64,000 nt of DNA from Clostridia bacterium (GCA_017462485.1 JAFTRA010000026.1:1-64000); one strand, 5' to 3'. Shown: positions 17,001 through 26,001, numbered from the stretch's first letter. The notes: generated by a model not told the origin, from the letters alone. Translations and numbers: made by a program.

Positions 17001-18962
17001 CCTAAGAGCATGGGATTCCTCAGCCCGCAGACAGGCGAAACGATGAATCTTTATTCCTCACGCCCCGGCGCATACCTTGAGTCAATCGGTTACGTAGGAA
17101 AGGATTCCGAGGGAGTTATGAATTATAATCTCTCCGGCGGTATTCTCTTCAAGGCGGCTTACAACAACGCTACCGTCAACGTCGGTACCGTAACGGTAGG
17201 TGGCGTGACCTATGACGGCTCAAACCTCACCTTAAGCGGCGACCAGATTGCCAGCACATCAGCCTCCGCAACAGGCAGCTCTATAAATATTGAGGGCGCC
17301 ACGCTCGTCAGAAGCACTGTTGACAACCTTGCTATGTTTATGACGCGCGACTCCGACTCGGTTATTAACGTAAAGGGCTGCACCGTAGTTAACGTTCGCG
17401 GCGGCTCCATAGCAGGCAACCATCACACAAACGGACTCGAAAATTCGGGTGCTATCAACTTCACCGACACTCTTATTCTTACAAAGAACAACGGCGCTAA
17501 CCTTATCTACAAGAATTCGGGCAACAACACCGTAACGTTTACGAACTGCGTAACTAACGGTACGATAAACGCAGACGAAGGCATTCTAATTGTTAAGGAT
17601 ACTGCGGCTTACGGCTGCACCGCCTCCGCTCCCGAGGGATACGTTCTCGCGAAGTATAATCTTCCTATGACTCTCGCGAATACTATAACCTATAAGGCTA
17701 TTGCCAGCGACGGAACTCAGGGCGCAGACACCGTTTATACCGATTACAGCTTCGCGAGTCACGGCTCTGCCGCAGGCTCCGCAAACGTAATTCTTCCCCT
17801 CCTTACCTACAAGACCGTTCCCGAAAGCGAGACGGTAACTGTAACCTGGAGCGGTATTGCTACTAACGAAGCCAAGACCGAAGCTTACGTCAAGGGCGGT
17901 AACGTTGTCGGTATCGCTGTTGACTCCTGCGAGTCAAACGTTATCAGCCTCGTTCACGACGGCGGTTTTGAGGAAGAGCTTGCGCAGGGTATCACGGAAG
18001 ACGCAACCTATACTCCTACCTATACAGTAAAGGCGGCCGTAACAGGTCTTCAGACTAACCTTTCTCTTTACGCTGACTTTGGCGTAAACCTCTATATCCC
18101 CACTGATTACGCAGAATACGTAACGGTTGACGGAAAGACCGAAACCGTTACCGTTAACGGAAAAACCTACACCAAGGTAACGATAGATCAGAAGTGCGAC
18201 GCTGCTTCCAAGGCTGTTGTCTTCACTCTTAAGATAAGCGAAACCATCGGCGAGACTGTTTACGAGGATACCGTTAACGTATCCGTTTCCATAGTAAGCT
18301 ATGCAACCAAGATTCTCGAGGGAGAAAGCTTCTCCGCCGCAGATAAGGTTCTCGTTTACTATATGCTGAATTACGCAAACGAAGCGGTTAAGTACTTCGA
18401 CAAGGTAGAAAACGACGAGACGATAGCTGCTCTTCTTGAAAACTACTCATCCGTTGGCGGCAAGTACACCGTTGATTCGACCTTGAACGCAAAGAACAAC
18501 GGACTTAGTGACGTATTCGCCGGCGTTGCAATCGACGCTAACTCCTCTCCTGCATTCGTGCTTACTCTCAATGAGGGCTTCAAGGGAACGGTAACCGTAT
18601 CCTACGCAGGCAGCAAGGCTACGAGAACGTTCACCGTAACAGAAGCTTCCAAGGCAAACGATACCCTTAAGATTGACGGTATGAAGGCTTACAACTTCGG
18701 AACCGATCTCACCGTCACCGCAGAGGGAACACTTAACGGCGCAGCAGTATCCATAAGCGGTCAGTTCAACCTTGACGCATACGTTGAGCACGCTGAAAGC
18801 AACGCGCTCGCTCACCTCGACCTCGTAAAAGCGCTCCGCGCATACGCAGAGGTTTCCGAGCTTTATATGCTTGGCACTCTCGACGATGCTATTACCGAGC
18901 AGGCAGCCGGTGATGAAGTTGTAGAAGAAGAGACTACCGAAGAGGTAACTCCCGCTGAATAA
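14010..18962 (+). CDS. Giant secreted surface protein, paralogue 1 (beta-helix / LamG-like)
   Basis: A 1650-residue exported protein with a signal peptide (about 1-26, KILVLLLSVALVC then AVSA). After it come VGETEYATLAAALDAV and a long right-handed-helix-like region rich in Asn, Thr and Ser (about 35-430), a LamG/concanavalin-like sandwich (about 515-675, ending FDNVGIRVYG), an InlB-type repeat-like piece (about 790-890, ending IEFYPVYSE), a second helix-like region (about 925-1230) and a C-terminal module (about 1335-1650) shared with the paralogue at 20814. No LPXTG, no C-terminal membrane helix and no SLH domain are visible, so how it is retained is unclear; it may be fully released. Function unknown; a carbohydrate or mucin contact role is only a guess. 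AAAGGAG precedes the ATG. Confidence 0.85.
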   Translation: MKKFSKILVLLLSVALVCTGLILAVSADDGNVAKVGETEYATLAAALDAVTETDSEVTLIRDASLESYSLTKSATVNLNGFTLSSSPADGDAEYAFYLKADGITLDIVGDGAIKLDGMLAYSPNSANLNVAGKMAGIDITHTGSINSAVISASAGSWTFTNANIVATPNNDYAFYMKDNSTPALTFNAVTIDTIGSTSTDQNSGVLRMSSKGKLSMDHCTVKTNAGFINFQNNTSATVEDYVTIKNSWVSAIDTTSAKTGIFGSYVNINSDIYVKDSYLESSYRALMLKGDGAGKLILDNSYFVVDNCNRNEATSFFMRSGVIRVTNGSAICFDESAAAASSKGYFNFASNSDSTIYLEEGARINHKTFAVLTELAAIEGTSYYNAKNETYVKFVEVDSDGNETYVTPSASTNYTFVYDPVGNLTAPYVLTKISDSAPQLYTKDADGNITASKVNTIADHSTLSDYVYFYHDGGTRTGQYNQYETINGTKSYISHGTKYVNGNAAYHYTPNGRVAVSNGVDTPINFWLGLTTGLSEASLDLFVFEFDLGAGSADGFAPGHVSIHARGSATGDGNKARQFFHVAQDGTVTNDTLSDFKSYQLDTNRWNRVSVVIETASAKGKAYVFIDGNYIGYAQGYESDGAYLFAPRYDSTVNKRDFIGPVTLFDNVGIRVYGEGKSAYTVSGESDARAYLTNGCMPWNFGNTVSRELADITVGGIEYPDVNSAITAASALGTVPQINGEISKEQTVTQNYQVSANGYTIPLSDSSYPADIKTDANGNNYYYDFNESYNLTVKYKFFFGDLNKAEQLSDPAYWTEELECAIGMTPSAIYNGEELEDILAERGSDYLFASHIGWSMEKGSSTVDETPLSLEFAEANKENTIEFYPVYSEPFSKGYLYVVLDVNGEFRFGYDMNKTLTMYNSDWMTRDVGVAGAGTNGTAAPKLEYGETFVVLKDDVLSFGAAFNSPRATKATAEELVFNFDLNGHRVKINQKGNGGEPKSMGFLSPQTGETMNLYSSRPGAYLESIGYVGKDSEGVMNYNLSGGILFKAAYNNATVNVGTVTVGGVTYDGSNLTLSGDQIASTSASATGSSINIEGATLVRSTVDNLAMFMTRDSDSVINVKGCTVVNVRGGSIAGNHHTNGLENSGAINFTDTLILTKNNGANLIYKNSGNNTVTFTNCVTNGTINADEGILIVKDTAAYGCTASAPEGYVLAKYNLPMTLANTITYKAIASDGTQGADTVYTDYSFASHGSAAGSANVILPLLTYKTVPESETVTVTWSGIATNEAKTEAYVKGGNVVGIAVDSCESNVISLVHDGGFEEELAQGITEDATYTPTYTVKAAVTGLQTNLSLYADFGVNLYIPTDYAEYVTVDGKTETVTVNGKTYTKVTIDQKCDAASKAVVFTLKISETIGETVYEDTVNVSVSIVSYATKILEGESFSAADKVLVYYMLNYANEAVKYFDKVENDETIAALLENYSSVGGKYTVDSTLNAKNNGLSDVFAGVAIDANSSPAFVLTLNEGFKGTVTVSYAGSKATRTFTVTEASKANDTLKIDGMKAYNFGTDLTVTAEGTLNGAAVSISGQFNLDAYVEHAESNALAHLDLVKALRAYAEVSELYMLGTLDDAITEQAAGDEVVEEETTEEVTPAE

Positions 18963-19010
18963 TTCACACTCAAAACTTCGCTATCCGCAAAGCGAAATAA
19001 AAACTCAACA

Positions 19011-19039
19011 AAGGCTCCCTTTAGCGAGGGAGCCTTTTT
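19011..19039 (+). terminator. Terminator after surface protein 1
   Basis: AAGGCTCCCT (19011-19020) pairs with AGGGAGCCTT (19027-19036), then TTT. Confidence 0.85.
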
Positions 19040-19091
19040 ATTTGGAATTTTTATGCATTTGCACAGAAATTCCAAGTGGGAAGTCGCTATT

Positions 19092-19205
19092 ATCTAATAA
19101 AAATGCCGTTTGCGGCAAAAATATTAGATGAGCCTATTGCTTTTTTGGCAAATCGGGTGTATAATGTATCTAATAAAAGTGCCGTTTGCGGCAAAAATAT
19201 TAGAT
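19092..19205 (+). promoter_or_regulatory. Promoter between two copies of a 38-bp palindrome
   Basis: A 38-base imperfect palindrome (outer ATCTAATA and TATTAGAT, inner GCCG and CGGC) occurs at 19092-19129 and again, with one change, at 19168-19205, 76 bases apart. Exactly between them is TTGCTT (19137-19142), a 17-base spacer and TATAAT (19160-19165). The second copy starts three bases after the -10 and ends at the ribosome site of the ATPase gene. This looks like paired operators for looping repression, or an RNA hairpin that hides the ribosome site. Confidence 0.7.
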
Positions 19206-19215
19206 GGAGGCTGTT

Positions 19216-20517
19216 ATGGAAATCAAAAGAGACGTTTACTTGAACAGACTTATTGTCAGAAAAAACAACGGATTCATTAAAGTTATAACCGGTATCCGCA
19301 GAAGCGGAAAATCCTATCTGCTAAATACTTTATTTTACAACCACCTGCTTTCGGAAGGTGTAGCCGAGGATCATATTATCAAATTTGCGTTTGACTCTGC
19401 CGACGATTTGATTAAAATCGGCGAAAATCCTATCGTTCTTGATAACGAGCGCGAGGATAGAAAGGTTGATCCCACTAAATTTTTAAATTGGTTGCAGCCG
19501 CAGATTGCGGACCGGGATATGCATTATATTCTGCTCGACGAGGTTCAAAAGCTTGGCGCATTTGAGTCAGTCATGAACGGATTTCTTCGCAAAAGCAATC
19601 TCGACGTGTACGTCACCGGTAGCAACTCTAAATTTTTATCAAAGGATATCCTCACCGAATTTGAAGGCAGAGGAGACGAAATTCACGTTCTTCCCCTTTC
19701 ATTCTCGGAATATTATGCGTTCTGTGGCGGTGACAAGAGCGAAGCGTTTGACGATTATTCTATCTATGGCGGACTTCCCGCAGCAGCTCTTATGGCAACC
19801 GAGGAGCAGAAATCGACTTATCTCATTTCTCAAATGCAGAATCTCTACTTGCGAGATATAAAAAACCGTTACGGCTTGCAGGACGAGCTAACTATCGGAG
19901 AAGTTCTCGACGTCGTTGCTTCCGGAATTTCTGCCCTCACCAATCCGAGAAACATTGCAAATACCATGAACAGTGTGCACGGAGTCAGCATCTGTGACGC
20001 TACTGTAGATCGCTATATAAGCCATATGGAAGATGCTTTTATGCTCACCCGTGTTAAAAGATACAACGTCAAAGGCAGAAAATATATCGGAACTCCTTAT
20101 AAAATCTACTTCGAGGATATCGGTCTTCGTAATGCGCGCTTGAATTTCAGGCAGATTGAAGGCACTCATATTATGGAGAACATAATCTATAACGAGCTCC
20201 GTTACAGAGGATATCAAGTGGACGTCGGAATGGTAGAATCCCGCAGCAGAGACGAGGAAGGAAAAGAAACCAGAACTCAACTTGAGATTGATTTTATCGC
20301 TACCATCGGAAGCAAAAAATATTATATCCAATCCGCATATGCGATTCCCGATCAAAAGAAGTACGAGCAAGAAACCGCCTCTTTTGACAAAACTATGGAT
20401 TCCTTCAAAAAAATCATCATCGTCGAAAAGAGCATGAAGCCTCGCCGCGACGAAAAGGGATACGTTATGATGGGCGTAAAAGAATTCCTACTCGATAAAG
20501 ATAGCTTAGAAGCATAA
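19216..20517 (+). CDS. AAA ATPase with DUF4143 domain
   Basis: A 433-residue P-loop ATPase of the AAA_14/DUF4143 group. Walker A is TGIRRSGKSYLLNTLF (about 24-39); Walker B is YILLDEVQ (about 104-111); the DUF4143 region (about 200-400) follows, with ISQMQNLYLRDI and a conserved restriction-like tail segment LEIDFIA then KKYYIQSAY. The ATG at 19216 is chosen because the upstream in-frame ATG at 19204 overlaps the GGAGG that serves the second. The cellular role of this family is not settled; many genomes carry several copies, sometimes with signs of mobility. It lies alone between the two giant surface genes, behind a palindrome-flanked promoter. Confidence 0.88.
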   Translation: MEIKRDVYLNRLIVRKNNGFIKVITGIRRSGKSYLLNTLFYNHLLSEGVAEDHIIKFAFDSADDLIKIGENPIVLDNEREDRKVDPTKFLNWLQPQIADRDMHYILLDEVQKLGAFESVMNGFLRKSNLDVYVTGSNSKFLSKDILTEFEGRGDEIHVLPLSFSEYYAFCGGDKSEAFDDYSIYGGLPAAALMATEEQKSTYLISQMQNLYLRDIKNRYGLQDELTIGEVLDVVASGISALTNPRNIANTMNSVHGVSICDATVDRYISHMEDAFMLTRVKRYNVKGRKYIGTPYKIYFEDIGLRNARLNFRQIEGTHIMENIIYNELRYRGYQVDVGMVESRSRDEEGKETRTQLEIDFIATIGSKKYYIQSAYAIPDQKKYEQETASFDKTMDSFKKIIIVEKSMKPRRDEKGYVMMGVKEFLLDKDSLEA

Positions 20518-20538
20518 GCAAATAAATAACACCAAAGA

Positions 20539-20660
20539 AGAGCGAAGCCGACACCTTAGCGTGAAGGCTTCGCTCTTCTCACGTTTGCGAAGCATATAAT
20601 AACTGGCCGTATAAGGCAATCATAGTTGCCGCGAGTTACCCTCGCGAGTATGCCTAATTG
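20539..20660 (+). terminator. Terminator of the ATPase gene, running into a hairpin-array start
   Basis: AAGAGCGAAGCC (20539-20550) pairs with GGCTTCGCTCTT (20567-20578). It is followed without a T-run by CTCACGTTTGCGAAGC, the start motif of the hairpin arrays, then small inverted repeats such as CTCGCG/CGCGAG around 20635-20650. Confidence 0.6.
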
Positions 20661-20705
20661 TCTATTTTTAACAAAACCTGCCAAAATTATTATTAAGATT
20701 GCCAA

Positions 20706-20735
20706 TTTACACCAGCTATACTTTCGTGCTATAAT
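20706..20735 (+). promoter_or_regulatory. Promoter of the second giant surface protein
   Basis: TTTACA (20706-20711), 18-base spacer, TATAAT (20730-20735); same architecture and flanks as 13911-13940. Confidence 0.7.
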
Positions 20736-20813
20736 AAAGTACGTCCTATTTATTTTTATAAATAGCAAAAGCGAAAAATCAAAAATAAAAACACATAAAG
20801 GAGAAAAAACAAA

Positions 20814-23800
20814 ATGAAGAAACTCAGCAAAATTCTAGTGCTTCTTCTCTCTGTTGCACTCGTTTGCGCGGGGCTTATCATCGCTGTTAGCGCTGATACA
20901 ACCACGAACGTTGCAAAAATCGGTGACACCGAGTACGCAACTCTTGCGGAAGCTTTCGATGTGGCAAACGCAGTAACAGACGGAACAACCACGACGATCA
21001 CTCTAATAAATGACGTGACCGTATCGGCAACTATAAAGCCGACGACGAGCGTAACCCTTGACCTTAACGGTCATACTCTTACGAATACAACGACGGCTTT
21101 CGCTCCCCAGACGGACGGAACCACCTTTACCATTACGGGCGAGGGCAGCATTTCCGCGGGTCATACCCTTATTCAGTATAAAGAATGGAGCGCAAGCGCT
21201 AACCTTCCAAACCGTAACGTTAACGTAATCGGTACCGGTGACGGAATTTACATTAAGTATCTCAAGGATGCCGCAACCAGCACGGACGGCAAGCTTATCT
21301 CCATGGATGCGGGTACTTGGACGTTTAAGAATTTGGAAATTGAAGCTACTATCAACAGAATAAATTCAACTACCGATACAACAGCAAAAGCTGACCAGCT
21401 CTTCTGGGTATGGAACGCCGAAACATTGACAGATTTGATGATTAACTTCGATAACGTTGATATGACCGTAGGTTCAAATACTTCAAGTTCTGCTGTAATT
21501 TTTGCAAGATACTGCAAAATTTCTATGAATGATTGCAATATAACGACAAAAAACAGTATTCCTGTATTCACCACAACCAATAACGTTACAATGACACCGG
21601 ACGACAAGCTCACTGACGTTGAAAACGTTATCGAGATAACGAATTCGAATATTTATTCCAGCGCGTCTTTGCTTGGCGGATACGGATATGCCGACGGTGA
21701 CTTTTTAATCAAAAATTCAACCGTTAACATCAGCAGCGGCGTCTCGTTAAAGGAGAACTTAAATAACAGCGCTATCGTTCTTGATAATTCGGTTTGGAAC
21801 TGCAGAGGAACCTCCTATATACTCCGCTCGCTTAACATGCTCCTTAAGAACGGTTCGGCTATCACTTACGATACCACCACTGCTACTCCAACCGCTATCT
21901 ATAGCACCACCGCAAATGACAGTAGCTTACATACGTATCCTATCGTAAACGGTGTAACCATTAACAAAAATATGATAATCTTCGAAGGCGCAAGAGTAGA
22001 TTACAACGTTTATATGGCAATCGTTTCTGGCGGTGTCAGTAACGGCCGTATGGCTTTTGAAGACGGAACGGCGATAAATGCCGAAGAAGAACCCACATAC
22101 GTATTTGCTTACGATCCCGAGGGAAATGCTGACATTCCCTTCGTTGTAGTCAAAGCGGCGGACGCAGAGAACTACGCTTCCGCTCCAAGCTTCGCGGAAC
22201 ACACGTACAAGTATCTTTATACTAATCCCACTACCAGCGTTCATTGGAATCCCAACGGTGTTGTTGGAAACGAAACTGTAAACGGAAACGACGTATGGAC
22301 TCGCTATAACGATCTCGCAAACAGCACCGGAACAGCACCTACCTACATCTTTGTCAAAACCGGTATAAAGCAAGATCAGTATAACGTTTTTGTTTATGAC
22401 GTTGATTTTGCAGCGGATTCTCTGAACGGCCTTGCCAATATGAGCGTCGGTCTTCATGCAAGAAGCTCCTCGTCTCCCGGTAGCGGTAGCGGCAGACATA
22501 CGCAGATATTCAAAATAACAAACGGTGTTATAAATACTTCCGGTTATCTTACCGGAGGAGCTTCTTCTTCCGTTGCACTCGAGCTTGGCGAGTGGAACCA
22601 CCTCACCGTAGTAATAGATACGACTAAAGAAACGACCGGTACAGCTTACGTTTACGTGAACGGCGTTTACCTTGGTACACGTACAGCTTATACCGCTGAC
22701 GACGCTTATCTCGCGGGACCGAGATTTGACGTTACCGCAACCGACAAAGACAGATTAAGCCTTACGGTAGATAACGTAGCCGTTAGAGTTTACGGCGCTC
22801 TCTCTGACACGGTAACACCTACCGCTATTGCCGATAAAGGCGCAAGCTACCTTATTGATGGCGGAGCAGCTTGGAATGCAGGCGCTGTCAACAACAATTT
22901 GACAGTTAACGGAACTGCTTACAGCACCATAGACGAGGCTCTCACCGCTGCAACTCTTGCAGGAACTACGGCGCAGCTTAATTCCCCCGTTTCTATTGAA
23001 CAGACCGTTACCGTTAACGGTACAATTGCTACCAACGGATATGAAATTCCTCTTTCGGAGAATACCATTCCCTACACAGTTGCTTATGACACCGACGGAA
23101 CGACTCCTCTTTCTTACACCTTCGACAATAGCCTGACCGCAACGGTTAACCTCATATTCTCCTATAACGGAAATTCTTCCGTTTCTAACGAATTCGCTAT
23201 CGGCGATTCCTTTGCGGAGTTTTATTCGAGCGTTATTACCACTGCTGTTCTTGTAAACAAGACAGCTGACAACCACTTCGAATCACGCGAGCTTTTGGGC
23301 TGGACATTGACAGAGAGCGGAACAGAAATCGTTCTTACAGAAGTTCTTACCAAGGAATTTGCCGGTGAAAACGACGGCGAAGAGGTAACTCTCTATCCTG
23401 TATTCAGCGAATCCGAGCAAAAGTTCACTTGGGTTGTTACCAACACTAACGGCTTCGTTCGCGGCGGCGAGGATACAGTAATAACTACTGCCGTTTGGAA
23501 TAATACCATCAAGCTTACTTACGGTGAAACTCTTGTTCTCCAGCAGAACATCGTAGCAGTAAATGCATTCAACTCTAACAGCAAGGGCTCGTCTGAGACC
23601 AAGACACTTGGTCTTGACCTCAACGGCCACACTCTTACGGTTGACCCGCACTACACTGCTGCCACCATTCCCAACGCTGCCAACAAAAAGATTTTCGGCT
23701 TCTGGAAAGTACTCGTTGGAGAAACCCTTAACGTTTACTCCACCAACGAGGGCGGAAAGATTGAATCCTTTGGCGCTGAAAAAGCTGACTTCAGCGGCGG

Positions 23801-25679
23801 ACTTCTCTTCGTCATGGACGCTCAGGCAAGCGGGAACCGTGACGTAATTGCAAACGCTAACAGAAGTACAGATTACTCTGCGCTTAATATAGGTACCTTC
23901 GGTGATATCCCGGGCTCTAACCTTACTCTTTGCGCGGGCGGCATCATTGACCTTGATGACGGTGACTCCACCTGTACGGTAACTATGGACGGGGTAACCG
24001 CGATTAAGAATTCGTACGACTGCTCATTTATATCCCAGCGCGCATACTACGGAAAGCTTGACGTTAAGAATTGCAATCTTATCTTAACTTGTGGTTACAC
24101 CTCTGTCATTATGGAAAACGCATCAGGCTCCAAAGCTACAGACAGCAATGGAGATACGGTATATTCCGCAGCAACCGTAACCTTCGAAAACTGCACTATT
24201 ATTCACAGCGCTAATGGCAAAGACGTCGTTAGCGGAAATAATGCATTCGAATCCATAACGTTTAAAAACTGCGTTACCAACGGAACTATAAACGGAAAGA
24301 AGACAATCGTTGATGAGGGAACTCAGTACGTAACTCTTGGAACGACAGCCAAGCTTGCAAGCGACGTTACTGCTGCAAAGTGGAATCAGCCCATGACAGT
24401 TGACGGTAATACTATGACCGTTACGTTCTACACCATCAACGATGACCGTACCGAATATGTACCTAACAATTACGTAATTGCTTCTTACGGATACACCGGT
24501 GATGCTAAAATCGTTCTTCCCACTCTTACCTATAAGGCTGTTACCGAAGATGATACCGTAAACGTAACCTACACAGGCTACGACGGAGCTACTACTAACG
24601 TACTTTACGCTGTTGGCGGTAACGTTGTTGACTATAAGCTTTCCAATTACGAGGGCAAAGCATTGACCTTCGAACACAACGGAACGTATCAGGAAGATTA
24701 CGCAACCAATCTCGTGGCAGACGGCACTTACGTTTACACGACAACTCTTGCAAACTACACTGTTTTAGAGGCAAACATCAAAGACCTTCAGGCTAACGTT
24801 TCTCTTTACGCAGACTTCGGCGTTAACCTTTATATTCCTAGCGGATATGAGGAATACGTGAAGGTATTCAACGGAGACGCTGAGATTGCTCCTACAAAGA
24901 CGACAAGCTACCTCAAGTACACTATCACTCAGCTTTGCAACAAGGCATCCGAGAACGTTACCTTCAAGATTACGATAACCGAAGAAGGTCATTCCGTTGA
25001 TACCACTGCAAGCGTTTCTATAGCAACCTACGCAGAAGCAGTTCTCGGCGGAGAATACACCGACGCAGACAAGGTTCTCGTTTACTACATGCTTAACTAC
25101 GCAAACGAAGCAGCTAAGTATATCGGCGGCGCAGAAGATACTGCAATCGCTACTCTTCTTGAAAATAACGCAACCGTTGCAGCTAAGTACACCGTAAGCG
25201 CAGAGTACGACGAGTATATCGAAAATCAGGGACTTGCAAGTGTATTTGACACTGTTGCAATCGACCTTAATGGAACTCCCGCATTCGTGCTTAACCTTGA
25301 GGCAGGCTTCGAGGGAACGGTAACCGTATCCTACGCTAAGGGCAAGGCTTCAAGAGAGTTCAACATTGCAGAGGCTTCCGACGAAATCGTTGCTCTCACC
25401 GTTGAAGGCATGAAGGCATACAACTTCGGTACAGTTCTTACTATCACCGCAGAGGGAACTCTTAACGGCGAAGCAGTAGCTATCACCGGTACTTACAGCC
25501 TTGATACCTACGTTAAGGACGTTGAAACCGCAGGCGAGGATTGCGCAGCTCTTGCAAAGGCACTCCGCGCATACGCAGAGGTTTCCGAGCTTTATAAGAA
25601 TCAGACTCTCGATGATGCTATCGCTGAGCAAGCTGCAGCTGAGGATACCCCTTCCGGCGAGGAAACTCCCGCAGCTTAA
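20814..25679 (+). CDS. Giant secreted surface protein, paralogue 2 (beta-helix / LamG-like)
   Basis: A 1621-residue paralogue of the protein at 14010. The signal peptide is almost identical (KILVLLLSVALVCAGLIIAV), and IGDTEYATLAEAF follows. It has the same order of parts: helix-like region (about 35-430), LamG-like sandwich (about 515-662, ending DNVAVRVYGA), VNGTAYSTIDEALTAA linker, InlB-like piece (about 770-865, ending VTLYPVFSES), second helix-like region (about 890-1190) and the conserved end module (about 1320-1621) with DKVLVYYMLNYANEA, FNFGT-type segments and ALRAYAEVSELY. The middle regions have diverged much more than both ends. No cell-wall anchor is seen. The element at 25711-25892 has inserted just after its stop. 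Confidence 0.85.
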   Translation: MKKLSKILVLLLSVALVCAGLIIAVSADTTTNVAKIGDTEYATLAEAFDVANAVTDGTTTTITLINDVTVSATIKPTTSVTLDLNGHTLTNTTTAFAPQTDGTTFTITGEGSISAGHTLIQYKEWSASANLPNRNVNVIGTGDGIYIKYLKDAATSTDGKLISMDAGTWTFKNLEIEATINRINSTTDTTAKADQLFWVWNAETLTDLMINFDNVDMTVGSNTSSSAVIFARYCKISMNDCNITTKNSIPVFTTTNNVTMTPDDKLTDVENVIEITNSNIYSSASLLGGYGYADGDFLIKNSTVNISSGVSLKENLNNSAIVLDNSVWNCRGTSYILRSLNMLLKNGSAITYDTTTATPTAIYSTTANDSSLHTYPIVNGVTINKNMIIFEGARVDYNVYMAIVSGGVSNGRMAFEDGTAINAEEEPTYVFAYDPEGNADIPFVVVKAADAENYASAPSFAEHTYKYLYTNPTTSVHWNPNGVVGNETVNGNDVWTRYNDLANSTGTAPTYIFVKTGIKQDQYNVFVYDVDFAADSLNGLANMSVGLHARSSSSPGSGSGRHTQIFKITNGVINTSGYLTGGASSSVALELGEWNHLTVVIDTTKETTGTAYVYVNGVYLGTRTAYTADDAYLAGPRFDVTATDKDRLSLTVDNVAVRVYGALSDTVTPTAIADKGASYLIDGGAAWNAGAVNNNLTVNGTAYSTIDEALTAATLAGTTAQLNSPVSIEQTVTVNGTIATNGYEIPLSENTIPYTVAYDTDGTTPLSYTFDNSLTATVNLIFSYNGNSSVSNEFAIGDSFAEFYSSVITTAVLVNKTADNHFESRELLGWTLTESGTEIVLTEVLTKEFAGENDGEEVTLYPVFSESEQKFTWVVTNTNGFVRGGEDTVITTAVWNNTIKLTYGETLVLQQNIVAVNAFNSNSKGSSETKTLGLDLNGHTLTVDPHYTAATIPNAANKKIFGFWKVLVGETLNVYSTNEGGKIESFGAEKADFSGGLLFVMDAQASGNRDVIANANRSTDYSALNIGTFGDIPGSNLTLCAGGIIDLDDGDSTCTVTMDGVTAIKNSYDCSFISQRAYYGKLDVKNCNLILTCGYTSVIMENASGSKATDSNGDTVYSAATVTFENCTIIHSANGKDVVSGNNAFESITFKNCVTNGTINGKKTIVDEGTQYVTLGTTAKLASDVTAAKWNQPMTVDGNTMTVTFYTINDDRTEYVPNNYVIASYGYTGDAKIVLPTLTYKAVTEDDTVNVTYTGYDGATTNVLYAVGGNVVDYKLSNYEGKALTFEHNGTYQEDYATNLVADGTYVYTTTLANYTVLEANIKDLQANVSLYADFGVNLYIPSGYEEYVKVFNGDAEIAPTKTTSYLKYTITQLCNKASENVTFKITITEEGHSVDTTASVSIATYAEAVLGGEYTDADKVLVYYMLNYANEAAKYIGGAEDTAIATLLENNATVAAKYTVSAEYDEYIENQGLASVFDTVAIDLNGTPAFVLNLEAGFEGTVTVSYAKGKASREFNIAEASDEIVALTVEGMKAYNFGTVLTITAEGTLNGEAVAITGTYSLDTYVKDVETAGEDCAALAKALRAYAEVSELYKNQTLDDAIAEQAAAEDTPSGEETPAA

Positions 25680-25710
25680 GCTAACTGCTAATTAAAGCAA
25701 ATACCTTTAA

Positions 25711-25892
25711 AAAATTCTTGCGGTAGCTGACTACTTAAGCCTTCTCCAGTGGGAGAAGGTGGCAGTCGCAGACTGACGGATGAGGTGTTTACCGATAACA
25801 AAACATCTTACTACGGTTTAAGTTTGTGCCTACTACTCATCCACCGCAAGAGAAGACAGAAAATTCTTGCGGTAGCTGACTACTACCGCAAG
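25711..25892. mobile_element. CCTTCTCC/GGAGAAGG element, copy 1, with 25-bp flanking duplication
   Basis: The element body (about 25736-25859) begins AAGCCTTCTCC and contains AGACTGACGGATGAGGTG and CTCATCCACCGCAAG, landmarks of a repeat common in gut Clostridia. It is flanked by a perfect 25-base direct repeat at 25711-25735 and 25860-25884 (starts AAAATTCTTGCGG, ends GCTGACTACT). The right copy belongs to an intact hairpin, CTTGCGGTAG (25866-25875) with CTACCGCAAG (25883-25892), so the element seems to have inserted in that hairpin and duplicated 25 bases. It has no coding capacity; mobilisation would need a protein elsewhere. Confidence 0.7.
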
Positions 25893-25952
25893 AAAAGAAA
25901 TAATATTGAACCGCGAACAAAATTCAATGTATTTAAACAAATGACTGCATAC

Positions 25953-25996
25953 AAAAGAGGCGCCGGCTCTTCCGAACCGTGCGCCTCTTTTATTTC
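25953..25996. terminator. Bidirectional terminator (surface protein 2 / nifJ)
   Basis: AAAAGAGGCGC (25953-25963) pairs with GCGCCTCTTTT (25981-25991), with A- and T-rich flanks. Confidence 0.8.
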
Positions 25997-26001
25997 TTTT
26001 A

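Noticed and set aside
19092..19205. Possible CRISPR array (two palindromic repeats)
   Set aside because: Only two copies, with a promoter rather than a spacer between them, and no cas genes. Operator or mini-element is a better reading.
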